Shown here: piece by piece, positions 33,901-47,400 of the stretch | Layout: every line of letters begins with the position of its first letter | Position numbering within the stretch: the stretch's first letter is position 1 | DNA from: Myrica gale | Lineage: Eukaryota > Streptophyta > Magnoliopsida > Fagales > Myricaceae | Direction: 5' to 3' | Assembly: GCA_963930655.1 (NCBI GenBank) | Contig: OZ005600.1 | Coordinates: 2,421,501 to 2,485,500 of the forward strand | DNA length: 64,000 bases | The notes under the pieces: generated by a model | Databases searched by the model: none | The model's input: the letters and a program-made list of their open reading frames with translations, nothing else | Told to the model about the DNA's origin: nothing | Translations under genes and position numbers: made by a program

Positions 33901-35716
33901 GTTACTATCTCAGCTCAATCCTTGTTGGTCTGTTCTTTTTTGTTTTTTGCTCAATGGTTTTGTAAAACACCCCTGTAAATTGCCGTGTGCACATTTAGTG
34001 TATAAATATTGTAAATGTGTTATTATTAGAGTGCTAGACTTATGTAGTGATGCATCAAGTTTAGAGATGACCATGTGGACTATATCGCCAGTTTAAATTG
34101 TATATTGATAACGTACCTTGTATAGCTTGATTCAAACCTCTATATAATGAGAAGTATACACACGGCCAAAGTATTCGATCAATTCCCTCAAATATTGTCA
34201 GTTAGAACCAGCAAAGAAAATATTTCCTTCATATCAGGGAGATATCATACTGACTGTAACTTGTGCCCGGCCTATTGCGTATTTTTTGTTGTGACTATGG
34301 CAGTGGAGGTCCTCTACTGGATTCTAAAGGAACTTTGATTGGGATCAATACTGCAATATTCACTCAGACAGGTAAGTTTTTTTTGATAATATTCGGACAG
34401 GTAAATTTCCTTATATAGGCACCAATCTTGCATTGTAATCTAGAAAGAAAGAAGGTTAAGTGATACAAATTCTAAAACATCTTCGTAGTTGACAGTTAAG
34501 AGAACTATTTTGGACTCACTTAATCCCCCCCCCCTCCAAAAAAAAAAAACCTCTTTGGAACTCTGGTATTGGTTTCCTCAACAATTGAAGGGTGCAGCGG
34601 ACTCTGTTAACTTCTAGGTGTCTTTGCAAGTTATCTTTCAAGGGAGTGACTATGTAATCTCTATTTGGTGTCAATGAACTCCTCTATTTACCAAATATAT
34701 CATTGGGGGAACTGCTTACTTTATCATTATTTTCACTTGTGTTGCTGGTATGGCAGGTACTTCTGCAGGTGTAGGTTTTGCCATCCCTTCCTCAACTGTG
34801 ATCAAGATTGTGCCCCAGTTGATCCAATTTGGCAAAGTAAGGTTTTTTTGCTAGTTAGCTTTATAGGTTGTGTTCTCATTAAGTACCATATTTTGCTATA
34901 AAAGACCTGAACCAAAGACCTAAGCCAACCTCCACCCAAATCGAACTTGATTATTCTTCTTGGACAATAGTAGTCCTCTCTTTGTTCTGCATGTCTGAAC
35001 TAAGGATCACAACTAATGTGGCAAATAGTGAATCTTTTGGATTCTCCTTCACCAGAAATGCTCTAAAAAAGCAGCACACCCTCTGGTTCTTTTCTTATTG
35101 TATCTCCACCTCAGGTGGTTCGAGCTGGCTTGAATATGGAGATAGCTCCAGACCTGGTGGCAAGTCAACTTACTGTTTGGAATGGAGCACTCATTCTACA
35201 GGTATCTCTTTAGAGTTTAAGATTTGCATATTGTCAGAATTTCCCAATGTGCTATTGTGCCGGCCATCAATACATTTCTCACTCTGATATAGATGATCCC
35301 TTCTCATTTCTAATGTTCCTAAATTAACCCTGCGGTGCTGTAGGTTCCTGGAAACAGTCTTGCGGCAAAGGCTGGGCTACTTCCAACCACAAGGGGTTTT
35401 GCTGGTAATATAATACTTGGGGATGTCATTGTCGCAGTTGACGACAAATGACACGTCATTTTTTATCCTTTGCACTCTGATATATATATATATATATATA
35501 TTGGTTATTACTTATCTTGGATGATAGATAGAAATTGAAGAACCTGAACATATTTGTTAATCAGTCATATCATCATCCTATGTGTTGGTTAAAAGCAAAG
35601 CAGAGCTAGACAAAGTGTGGGATGACTATAGTGTGGGGAACAAAGTAGTCTTGAAGATTCTGAGAGGCTGTGAAAATGTGGAGCTGCCCATAGTATTAGA
35701 GGAAAGGAAGGCGTGA
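30921..35716 (+). pseudogene. DEG8 pseudogene (duplicate copy)
   Basis: It aligns with all DEG8 exons except exon 8. Lesions: an extra C in exon 1 gives TGA at 30960-30962; exon 2 has an in-frame TAA (AGATAAGCG) and a 1-bp deletion, and its donor is lost; the exon 7 donor GGTAAG is changed to GTTATG; exon 8 (13472-13689 in copy 1, carrying the segment up to GN of GNSGGP) is replaced by about 105 unrelated bases near 34095-34200; the ends of exon 12 and the acceptor of exon 13 are altered. It cannot make a working protease. Exons 4-6 and 9-11 remain near intact, which suggests recent loss. Confidence 0.95.
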
Positions 35717-35903
35717 CATGGCCTAATTGTATTTTGTATTTTTTTTTCATTTCAATCTATTTTTTTCTTGTGTAATAGGAAAATAATTTTTCCTGTATTT
35801 TCTATGTTCAATGAGGAACTTGGCTGATCTGGGAGTTCTAAAAATGTTCATTTATTTCGAATGACTTAAGAGTTTTTCTATATATGACAAAGGCATGTCC
35901 AAG

Positions 35904-36289
35904 TATTGTCTCATATATACAGATTCGTCTAGTGGCCATTGTACTTATTACTAGCACGTTGTTGTTTGTAGCACTTCCCTTGTTATCTTCCTGATTGGTG
36001 TAAGCCACTCGGAATTTAATCTACAACTGTGGTGATCCCAGCCATCACCATGCGAAATAGAGAGCTTTATTAGTATCACTATCATCAGTGCAACTCAATT
36101 TCCACCTACCTTGCACTGTAGAAATGTAACTCGTAAGGGTCCGAAAAGATTATAAGCGAGCAATGCCCGGTAGCCAGTAAGTCTCTAACTACAGAATAAT
36201 TGTTTGAATCCGATATACTCTTAGCCAATTTTCAGGCAAGTTTCCAGTATGTGTTATAAATATTAAAAATGAGGAATAGCGGCAACGAT
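35904..36289. other. Spacer right of the duplication, no gene
   Basis: Unique-looking sequence between the end of the duplicated block and the tRNA gene. Nothing is recognised. Confidence 0.4.
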
Positions 36290-36370
36290 GTCAAGATGGC
36301 CGAGTTGGTCTAAGGCGCCAGTATCAGGTACTGGTCCGAAAGGGCATGGGTTCGAATCCCATTCTTTACA
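36290..36370 (+). tRNA. tRNA-Leu (anticodon CAG)
   Basis: An 81-nt sequence starts GTCAAGATGGCCGAGT with A-box TGGCCGAGTTGG. It has an anticodon stem CCAGT/ACTGG with loop ATCAGGT (anticodon CAG), a long variable arm typical of tRNA-Leu, and B-box GGGTTCGAATCCC. The acceptor arms GTCAAGA and TCTTTAC pair except for one C-U mismatch. The mismatch and an extra base in the D-loop could mean a slightly decayed copy, but no intron or break is seen. No T-run (terminator) follows closely; the nearest is GATTTTTAG about 20 bp downstream. Confidence 0.85.
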
Positions 36371-36714
36371 TTAGGATGTTTAAAAAAGTAGAAGATTTTT
36401 AGAATTTTGATATAATTGTGAATATTTATATAGATTCGAGTTTTATAGGTTATTGTATAGAAGTTGGTGAAATTTTTTAAAAATATTTAATTTTTGTTGG
36501 AGTTTGTAAAAAATTAGAAAAATGATTTGATATAATTGTTTAATAAAAAATTGTTAGAGTTAGGTGAAAAAGTATGGAGAGAGAATATTTGTAAAAGATT
36601 TGATATATATTGGAGTTTATCTGAAAATTTGTTGGAGATAGTGTAAAAGATATTGGTTTTTGTGTAAGAATTTTTGAAATTTTGGATGTTTGTTTTGTAA
36701 ATTTTAGAAAAATT
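36371..36714. other. AT-rich spacer, probable MITE remnant
   Basis: Very AT-rich, with motifs shared with other small elements in the window (GATTTGATATAATTG, GGTGAAAAAGTATGGAGAG). No ends could be fixed. Confidence 0.3.
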
Positions 36715-38356
36715 GGCAATATAGTCACTAGGTTTATACCTCGCTGACGATTTAGTCACTAGGTTTCATTTTTTTACAATATGGTCACTCAGTTCATACC
36801 TTCGTGACAATCTAGTTCCGTTGTCCATGTTCCGTCTAATTTCTAACATAATAAAATGTCACATCAGCGATTTAACACGTCAGACCTCATTTAATCAAAA
36901 CGCACCGTTTATAATTAAAACTCTCAATGCTACACGACAAACAACTCCTTCAAACAAAACTCACCGTTTTACTTCAAAAGAATAGAAACTAACATGAAAC
37001 TCAAAATTGACTAAGTGTTCGCGATTTCCCCCCAGAAGAAGAAGAGAACACCCTTGCCCTGGCGCATAGTGATTTCCACCCCTTGAGATTGATTTGAAGG
37101 GCTCGGTGATTTTGAAACTTCAGATCTGTTAGTCGAAGCCATAGTCAGATCTGTTCGTCGGTGATTTTTGAACATTAGGGAACCCTATTTCCTTTCGTAA
37201 GGCAACCCATTTCTTTTTGCACCCACCTGTAAATACCCATTCTTTATGGTCGTTTTTTGTATCTTACCCCTTCAGTTATGTACCTTTTGTGCAAGTGAGT
37301 AAGTGGACCAAAATCATGGTTTTCCAAACGAAACCGTTGCAAGTGGACTTCGAGACCAAAAATGTTGCACGGTAGGACCACAAACCGAATTGATTGTCTC
37401 TATTGATTGGATTTTTGTAAAAGCTTTGACATTATGATTGGGTTTTTGTAACAGCTTTGACATTATACTTTCGGTGTCTATTAGTGTAGACCCACCTGTA
37501 AATGCACGTGATTTCTTATGTCTTCTATCTTGGTGTCCATTATAAAAGTTGTAAGTCCTTAGGTTTTGGTTGAGTGGTAGCTTGAAACACATAGAGGTCA
37601 TTAGATTTTTAAATGAGGGCCTTAGGGTTTGCGAATGGTTGATGTTTTAAATGTTGTCGTATGTTCTTGAGTTGAGAAGTTCTCTCATTTTTGAAATGAA
37701 AACAGAGCTTCTTGAGAAGGCATTGAAAAATCAGGTGCAATGCAAATTATTTTTGCTTGTTCCCCGATTGTATACATGTTGTATGTTATGGTTGTATATT
37801 TATTTGAGTTTTTTTTTTTGCTTAGTAATTGTTTATTTATTTGCAATTTTGTTTATTTATTTTATTGTATTATGCTTCTTTTTTGTTTGCAATAGATCGT
37901 GATTGACAGTAATATCTTTCAATTCAAGCTTTAAAGAAATATTAACAAAACTTGTTAATAGTTGCAGATCAACTTGAGATTAATTATCTATGTTATTATG
38001 TAGGTGTACTATGTATATTGGTCCACCATAGTGGGCGATTCGTGGGAGAACGGGGTCAGATTTATAAAGGAGGGAAGGTGGACGATTTGGAAAAATTGAG
38101 TATAGATTACATCTCCTCAATTGAGATTCAGGTGACGGTGCTTGATCTTGGTAATTTGAGGACGGGAACTTTATGGTATACATTCGATGACGAAGATTGG
38201 ATGTGTATTAGGACATTGAAGAATGATAGGGACGTGATTGAGTTGATTAATAGAGCAATTAGTGAGCAGCTCTCTATTATGCATGTATATGTTGACCACC
38301 TAGTGGAAGAAGCTGATCGACACCGAGGAATGCCCCCTTTTGTAAACCAACATTAA
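36715..38356 (+). mobile_element. MULE (Mutator-like) remnant: terminal region plus N-terminal transposase exon
   Basis: The left part (36715-36900) has repeated TAGTCACTAGGTTT / GGTCACTCAG motifs of the kind found at MULE ends. An exon at about 38010-38356 follows an acceptor (TTATGTAG|GTG). It encodes a roughly 110-residue domain (LVHHSGRFVGERGQIYKGGK, later VYVDHLVEE) that I recognise as the PB1-like N-terminal domain of plant MULE transposases. Zinc-finger and catalytic parts are absent, so the element is truncated after this exon. Confidence 0.6.
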
Positions 38357-38369
38357 TACTTTTAGCATT

Positions 38370-38945
38370 CGACCTGCACATTTTTCCCTACAGCATTGGA
38401 ACCCTACAAACTTAATTTCCATCCAAATACTGTAACAGTACTCTGCCCAACTACAACCTGATGAGGATATACCTACGAATTGGGAGACACAGCTGGAATC
38501 CCATGTTTGGCAAATCCCACATTTAATCCGCGCACACAATAAACTATCTCAAGTTAAATTCAGCTTAAGAAATGGTTAGACCCTTTGGGGTCAGTCACCT
38601 GGAGCTTAATTCTGATCGCACAGAGCATTGCATCGTCTCCCTCGAAGTTCGAACAATGTCACCCTAAGCCTAATCCTGCACATTTTTCCCTACAGAATTG
38701 CCATCCAAATACAGTAATAGTACTCTGCTCAGCTACAATGACCTGATGAGGATACCTACGAATTGGGAGACAGCTGGAATCCCACATTTAATCCGCGTAC
38801 ACAATAAACTATTCCATGTTAAATACAGATGAAGAATTGGTTTAAACCCCTTGGCCCTTAGGGTCAATCGCCCGGAGCTTAATCCTGATCGCACAGGGCA
38901 TTGCATCGTCACCTTCAAAGTTCGAACAATATCACCCTAAGCCTA
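38370..38945. repeat. Tandem duplication, two units of about 300 and 275 bp
   Basis: A unit starting CCTGCACATTTTTCCCTACA at about 38370 is repeated from about 38674. Shared blocks include CTACGAATTGGGAGACA, CACATTTAATCCGCG, GCATTGCATCGTC and CACCCTAAGCCTAAT. The units differ by many substitutions and indels, so the duplication is not very recent. Origin and function are unknown. Confidence 0.92.
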
Positions 38946-39775
38946 ATTAATTATACCGAAGTGCCATATAGGTCTTTGTTCATATTTCCTTAATATAGTG
39001 CCCTCCCACTGAGATGCATTCCATACATTTATCATCCACACAGGACACAGGACACAGCACAACTATCTTATCGTTTGGTGTACCGAAATTCAATCCAGAT
39101 TGGGAAACTGCTGTGACCGTTGCCAGTTACGGTACTCAACAAGGAGCACGAGATTGGCAATTTGGTGCTCCACCAAACCAATTAACGAGTTCCGGGAAGC
39201 TATTTTTCAACAAGTGTTTGGTTAGTTGCAAACGAATTAGTAAACTCCTTTGCTGAAACTATTAGTAAGGACACCGTCACCAATGTTCTTGCAGAGGGAA
39301 GAAATTATTATGAATCACATTAATTACCTACTTTGAAATTAAGTTTAAAAAATAGTCGTCTTGGGCATTTTAAACTGCAAAAGCAACGATGGACCCTGCA
39401 AATCCTTATAAATCAAGTAGCTGAGCTAAAAAAAAATTATATGGGGGATGAAAACAGTCAGTTTGCATAGCCAACTAAGGCAATATAGGAAAATAGAGGC
39501 ACAGAGAAACTGAAATCCATCTCGAATTCACAAATTATTGCAGATATGTATGATCCTAAGGCAATATCATTCATTAAAAACAGCATTATCATAAAACAAA
39601 ACCTTGTGAATGATCTGTCACCAAAGTAAAAACGAAATAATCATGTATCGCACAAACTTAAAGAGAACATTCCAATACCATTCAACATCTCATCAACACC
39701 AACCCAGTTCAAAAATTTTCAAAACTCTAAAGCGTATTTCATAACTCGATTACTTTTGCTTTATCACCCACTTTT
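38946..39775. other. Spacer downstream of RPL34
   Basis: It includes the RPL34 3' UTR on the minus strand. A short open frame at 39014-39256 has no recognisable domain. No other feature is supported. Confidence 0.4.
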
Positions 39776-41263
<1,488 letters not shown>

Positions 41264-43240
41264 TTTCAGGCGCTCTGTGAGTGAGTCGCTCCCGGTATGT
41301 CAAGTGTGTGTTCCCAATGAAAGGCCGAAAGGATCTAACACTTCAGAAGGGAGAGTAGAAAAAGTGTTTTGGGACTATGAAGCCCTAGATCTGACGGCTC
41401 TAGTGAGTTGATATCATTGACGGTGGGGATTAAGCAAAACGTTAAAGAGCCAGTGGCTGTACAACAGTTTAGAATTTCTCAAACGGGCCTCACTAGTCTA
41501 TAATATGTTATCTGCTAGGATATAGGGCCGTACAATCGAAAAGATATTGTTGTTTCTTTCCTGATCTTATTAAAGTCTGCTTACAAAATATATATATATA
41601 GAAAAAAGAGGAACCACCTAAATGTTTGGTCTTTGTCTCTATTTGCTGAAGCACCTTAAATTACAACATGCAATCCCATTCCCAATAGTAGGGCTGTAAA
41701 AAGGCCGGTCGGGGTCGAGTTGTACAGATCTCCCCCCACAACTTGACATTTTATGGCTGATCGCCCGACCGAATTGCTTGTAATGACTCAGTTGATTTAC
41801 TCATTATATTTGTTGTGAATCCATCTCGATCTTCGCATTTTTTTTACCAAATAATAAAAAGATAACTTCGAGCAAGGAGGGTAACACTTCCTATAGTTTC
41901 CTATAGTTAAGTAAGTATTTTTTTTGGTAATAATCTAATTATTCAACTTGTCAATTTTTATTTAGCTTTCTTTTTCTTTGTACTATGCTCTTATAGCTTC
42001 TTCTTCAGGTCCTTATGTTTTCTTCCTTTTCTAGAAATTTGATCCATCGTTTCTATTGAAAATTCAAGGGATCGAGTTTTAAAGATAAAATTATAAGAAT
42101 TTTTTTTCTTTCGTAAGGTAAAAAATTATATTAGAGTTATAATATCTAAAATTAAAGACAAAGAATGACTACATTGAAGAACATTTCTCCAACTGTTTTT
42201 AACCTGCATATACAGTATATCCTCCCTTGAGTGCATGTAAAACAATCTAAAAAAATATATATTATACTCCTAACATCTTACTAGCTTTCCTAACTTTTAT
42301 AGTATCTTTATCTTGCCTACTATCAATTTTCAGGCAATTGGTTCTTCGTTTTCCTACCTATTTTGCCTCCACGAACAGTTAGATAACCTTTTAGGCTATA
42401 TTTGGTTTAGATCTTAAAATACATTTTTGTATTTGTGTTTTTTTGGAAGTAGTGTAGATTCTCTTGAGATTGGTGAAAAGTACGTTAAAAGTTGTTAGAA
42501 TTTGTAACAAGTTATTAGGATGGTTGAAAAGGTATTGAAATTGATGAAAAAATTATTGAAATTGATGAAAATGTATTGAAATTGATAAAAAAATGAAAGA
42601 GAAATTTTTGAAAATCTTTCGAGACTTCGTAACATCAGAGTAGAAGAAGCTAGCAGTCAGGCAACCTGAAGGAAGTGACACCCTTAGGTTGATTCAACTC
42701 TTCCCGTCAGCTCAATATTATCTTCACGTTTCAATACAAACCGAGCTAAATAATTTTGGTGGGCCAAAGTAAGAGGAGAGTGCCGTTTTGAACACATCCA
42801 GATGAGTCACTGCAACTTCAGAAACTGCAGGATTTTCAATTATTTGCCCTTTCCGAAATTCTACCTTTAGCGGATCATTTTCTAAAGGTTAACTTTATTA
42901 TATCACACCCAAAAGTTCTTCCTCTGCCTCAAGTAGTGTAATTATGTGAAGGCATTGTATTCAGGGAGAAACTAATTCAAACAGACCAACTTGGATTCCC
43001 CAATTCTATTTCACAGTAAATACTTAGCTCTATCGGAATTACACAAATAAAATCAAAGTGGACCGCAAATCCAATCCGATTTTGTGCCTAATAGCTTTAC
43101 TAGGATGAATAGCTTTACTTCAAAGTAAAAGCCTTGGTCATTTATGCCGAAATCTGCATGGGCCAAACTAATGCAATCTAGTCCGACCAGAACATTAGGC
43201 TGGAGCCTAATGTTGTTCGATTGGCTTGGTAGAATTCTCA
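41264..43240. other. Intergenic region, RPL34 promoter side
   Basis: The first 150 bp hold the RPL34 5' UTR and promoter on the minus strand. The rest is AT-rich. A patch at 42396-42620 with repeated TATTGAAATTGATGAAAA looks like a decayed small transposon. No gene is seen. Confidence 0.4.
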
Positions 43241-43422
43241 GGGGGCGTTTGTCTGTAAAAATTTCGGGGAATATTCTCTAAATTTTGGGAATCTTTACTT
43301 TATTGAGATTTATTGGGGTTTGTGAAAAGTAGAGTGTATGTGTGTAAAAGTTAAAAATTTTAGAGTGTGTTTGTTTTGTTGGAAATTTCAAACCCCAAAT
43401 TTTTGGGGAAACAAACACCCCC
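43241..43422. mobile_element. MITE-like element, copy 2 (GGGGGCGTTTGTCTGT termini)
   Basis: It is closely similar along its 182 bp to 5915-6093 in the same orientation. It begins GGGGGCGTTTGTCTGT and ends AACAAACACCCCC. No target duplication is visible. Confidence 0.85.
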
Positions 43423-44489
43423 AAAACCGAAAAAATCGCAATGGCCTTTAAAGTGAGTCAAGTGTGTCGTGAAAAAAAAAAGTGTCGTTGTGAGTACGAC
43501 TGGATCTCCAAAGCAAACGAGGAAGTGACTGCGTCTAATCCGGAAGAAGAAAAAATGAAAGCTAATAATTTATAACTGGACCACGAGATTTTAACATACT
43601 ATTTTTTTTTCTTATGCAAAAAGGGTTGAAGATGACGACCGGACTTGACCAGCTTCATTATGAACGTATTTATAGGGACTACATCCGTTGCGATACGTTG
43701 GAATTGAACCCCATAGCTATTAGACCAGAAAGTTTAGAGACCATTACACAGCTCCACAAAAATAGCCCTAGCGCATAGTGAACGCCAAAACCAGAATAGG
43801 GCTGAGATGGGGAAGGAAGTAGGAGAGACGGAGCGCGGAGTCTCCAACGTCCAAGAAAAAGTCAAAGCACTATGATTGACCTAGGAAATGACGAGCGAAA
43901 GACGCATAACATAATTTTGCAGGTCTCATTGGGGGCACCAGCTTTGCATAACTTATAAGTCGTGTATTAATCCACGCAGAACAGAGTTTTTCCCACTGAA
44001 CCACCGTATCTGTTCGACCAGCCGACTACCGTGGTGAAAAATCCTGTCTAGAAGTTTTCTATTTTCCACGATGTAATTACTTGTGTTTTTAAATTCGTGG
44101 TGAATTTTTAAATAAGACAATTGTTCTCACCTATTTAACAATTCACAAACGAAATTTTGAAAAAATAGTAATTATATGTGCGGGGGGATTAGTCAGTTTA
44201 CAGGTGTCATTGTTAAAATTGACCACTTGGAGCAAATATGAAAAGAAAATGTATTTTTAAAGCGAGAGAATAAAAGAATTGGACATTGATTTGACTTTCA
44301 TGTTAGAGGGGCGTACATATATATATATATATAATTATATATCTATACAAATCGTGTAATCCTGCTACCTGCAGATTGACCCGGTTTATGAACCGATAAA
44401 TCGGAGCTGCATAGCTAAAATTTTGCAAAATTTATACCGGGCGGGCATCTCTCTATTATGTACAAATGCCGCGACAAAGCTAATCCCTT
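43423..44489. other. Intergenic region, no gene
   Basis: Downstream flank of the DUF1666 gene. A short motif TTGGAATTGAACCCC at 43698 resembles a B-box on the minus strand, but no tRNA fold surrounds it. Confidence 0.4.
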
Positions 44490-47400
44490 CTAACATGGAA
44501 AAAGAAAGAAGGAAGGTTCTACATGCATCTTCCGGTTCACAAAATTTATCTGACTCAACTTAGCTCGACACCACACTAGTTGGTCCGTTGTCAACGTGGA
44601 CATGTTCAAGACCCTCGAAACTAACTTCGTATCAACTTGGCAGAAGAAGTAATGGTGATCTATGTCGTTTCCTTGATGCTTTTGGATCTTCTTTAATATG
44701 CAGTGGCCGCTCTTCGAGAAGGCTCTGAGCTTCTTCTCTTTCTGAACTCGAAGATGGTACAAATTAGAAAAAGAAAGACGACAACTTATGGCTCAGCCAA
44801 AAAGCACAAGAAGAAAATGGGAGAATCGCAGCCGAGTAGGTGAAGAAGCTAAACCTTTAGAAGATCTGTTCGAAGCTCCATCAAATGCAAAGAATCTGCA
44901 GGGTCTTGGAGTTCCACCTGAATATCCCTTGGACACAGTAGAGTCGTGGTGCTCTCATCTTTATCGGCTTGGATGAATTGCCAAATGATTCTCATCGATT
45001 CTTCCAAGGCCTCTAGCAGCACATCGATTGTAATTGCACCATCTCCCCCTTTTCTTTCTTTACTTCTGTCCCCTGCAAGTTTATGCTGGTTTAATTCTAC
45101 TTCAATTATCAAGAATGCGAAACTAGTTGACGAGGGTCACGCATGCAACCACTAAGTTCATCTCAGAATAAACTCAAGTAGGATTTCAAAAGCTTCAAAA
45201 TTTTCTCACCTCTTATTACTGGAACTTGAAGAAGATTGCGCATAACACATCGGTTCTTGACATAATTTTCAACCCTTGGCCCTTGAAAAGGTTCATTTTC
45301 GATAAATCTTTGCAAGAGGACTTGGAACTGTTGAAATTCCCCTGCAACTTCGTTATATTGATGCATCCCATAAGGGTCAGACTCCCATAACTCCAAGGCC
45401 TTCTCATATTGCCAGTGAAGGATTTCCCAAGAAAGGCACATCTGACCCACATAAACCACTTCCAGATCACTGTGCAAGTCTGTAATGAACTTCATCATTG
45501 GGTCCAATTCCGACTTATTATGTTTGCGGGGCCGAAAGGTTTGAGAGAAAACAGATCTGATTGCTGAAGCTGAGGATTTTCGGCTTGAAAACGATTTAAG
45601 TGGGTCCTTTGACCCCAAAAACCCTGCAAAAATCATCGTAAGATAGATGCACGACATGCGGATCCTTCACATGGGAATCAAAGCAACAATCCCATAATAG
45701 CACAGTTATACATTAAGCATGACCCAAAACTCATTTTATTAGGTACTCATGACACATGCACATAGCTTTACCCACCTTCTCTGGTTTTCTAACACATTGT
45801 TTATTCCCAAAAGAAATCTACGCATATGGAGTTTTGGTGGAGCATTACCATCAATTCTAGACTTTTTATAGGGGAAGAAAATTGCAAAATAAGTTGAAAG
45901 TTTAAGCTGGGTGGATGGCATTGAAGAGCATGGATGTGAACCTTTAACTAACCATTATTTTTGGACTCGAGCACAAAGTAAAAAAATATGCATACAGGTT
46001 AGAATGTTTTGGCAGAAACAGAATATTGAAACAAACTTGTACACATCATATGGTGTTAGAAATATAATCCAAATAATAAAATTTTCATCTTCCTATCAGC
46101 TTAAGCTTTTGGGATGAGTGGTAGATTCACATGGTATCAGAGGCAAGGTTCTGAGTTCGAGACCTGACTCCGCACTCTATCCTAATTTCAATTAAATATT
46201 GCACGTGTTGGACCTTCCAATTAAAGAAGAATTCGGCCCACACGTGAGGGAGAGTGTTAGAAATATAATCCAAATAACAAAATCTTCATCTTCCTATCAG
46301 CTTAAGCTTTTGGGATGAGTGGTAGATTCACATATGACACTAATTTTACAAGTACAGACGATTAGCTGCTGGAAGCGTGCTGTGAACTAGTTCATATACA
46401 TGCTTCCCACATTTCTCAAGCCATCATATACACGCTTCTGCACGCACATAGTTCGAAACCTCTTTCAACCCCCTCCCCGAAAAGAACAAGAAAAGAACAT
46501 AAAGTAAAAACCAGCAAAAAACATCCCCCCAAAAACTAAGATCATATTGTCGATGACTTCAATCTCTCCTTTCCTCCTACTTTTATGTGACAGTTACTCC
46601 AATGCTTGGTTGTGATCTGCGAACTTCATGCTTCCCCCGCCCCCAACTACTAGATTTAGTGGGTCCATGTTTCCAATTCCATAAATCCAGAGAGGTGGGT
46701 TGAGTTAATCATGCCAATCAACTACTGAAATGTGGTTTTTTAATAATTGCTTGATTTTTTTATTGTTCATAATTATGGACACGATTTACTACAATCATGA
46801 TCTGAAAAAATTTGTCTAAAACGAATAAATAAAAGTCTACAGTACGTCAAAGACAAAAATTAAATCGACAGAAATAGTAAAAAGTGACTTACTTATTGCA
46901 TACATCTTCTGGTAATTCAAGATGTCGAATTTTCGCATTCGTTCTCTGTAGCACTTGTAGAACCTGTGGAGCTCACCCATTCGGTCTCCGTGCTGGAACT
47001 TCTCGTCAATCTTCCAAGGCTTCAAATCTTCAATAATCTTTGGACACTCAGATTCCTCAAGGATGGTGGGCAGGCCTGTGGCTCTTACCTTTTTCAGCTC
47101 CATCTTCAGCTGCTCTATCAAATCTTGATGTTCCCACAGGGTTTCCAATCCGTTTGAATCCTCAGTATCCCACTCCGATGAATTCTCCGATTGGGGCTTT
47201 CCATCCGTTTGTTTTTCATCTGTGGCCACAAAGTCTTCCTCTTTGGAATTGCTTTCACCGTAGAAATCATCCTCGTGGAACTTCGCTGAATTTAGAGTAT
47301 CTGAATTCTGCATATCTGAGTCTTCTAGTTTTCGAAGTTCTTCCAAAACATCACTATCTTCTCCATCAAAATCTTCTGCCTCGTACCCATTATCCAAGTT

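Larger units (their letters stand above)
29811..35903. repeat. Segmental duplication, copy 2 (F-box tail, DEG8 pseudogene)
   Basis: Collinear with 7386-15723 in the same orientation. It is shorter, mainly through absence of 8594-9236, 9360-9530 and about 13098-13805 of copy 1, and it gained a TRIM element. Confidence 0.95.

Noticed and set aside
30921-35716. The second DEG8 as a functional paralogue
   Set aside because: Frameshift in exon 1, in-frame stop in exon 2, lost splice sites and the missing exon 8 rule out a working product.
43690-43720. B-box-like TTGGAATTGAACCCC, considered as a minus-strand tRNA
   Set aside because: No A-box, anticodon arm or acceptor stem at the proper distance.
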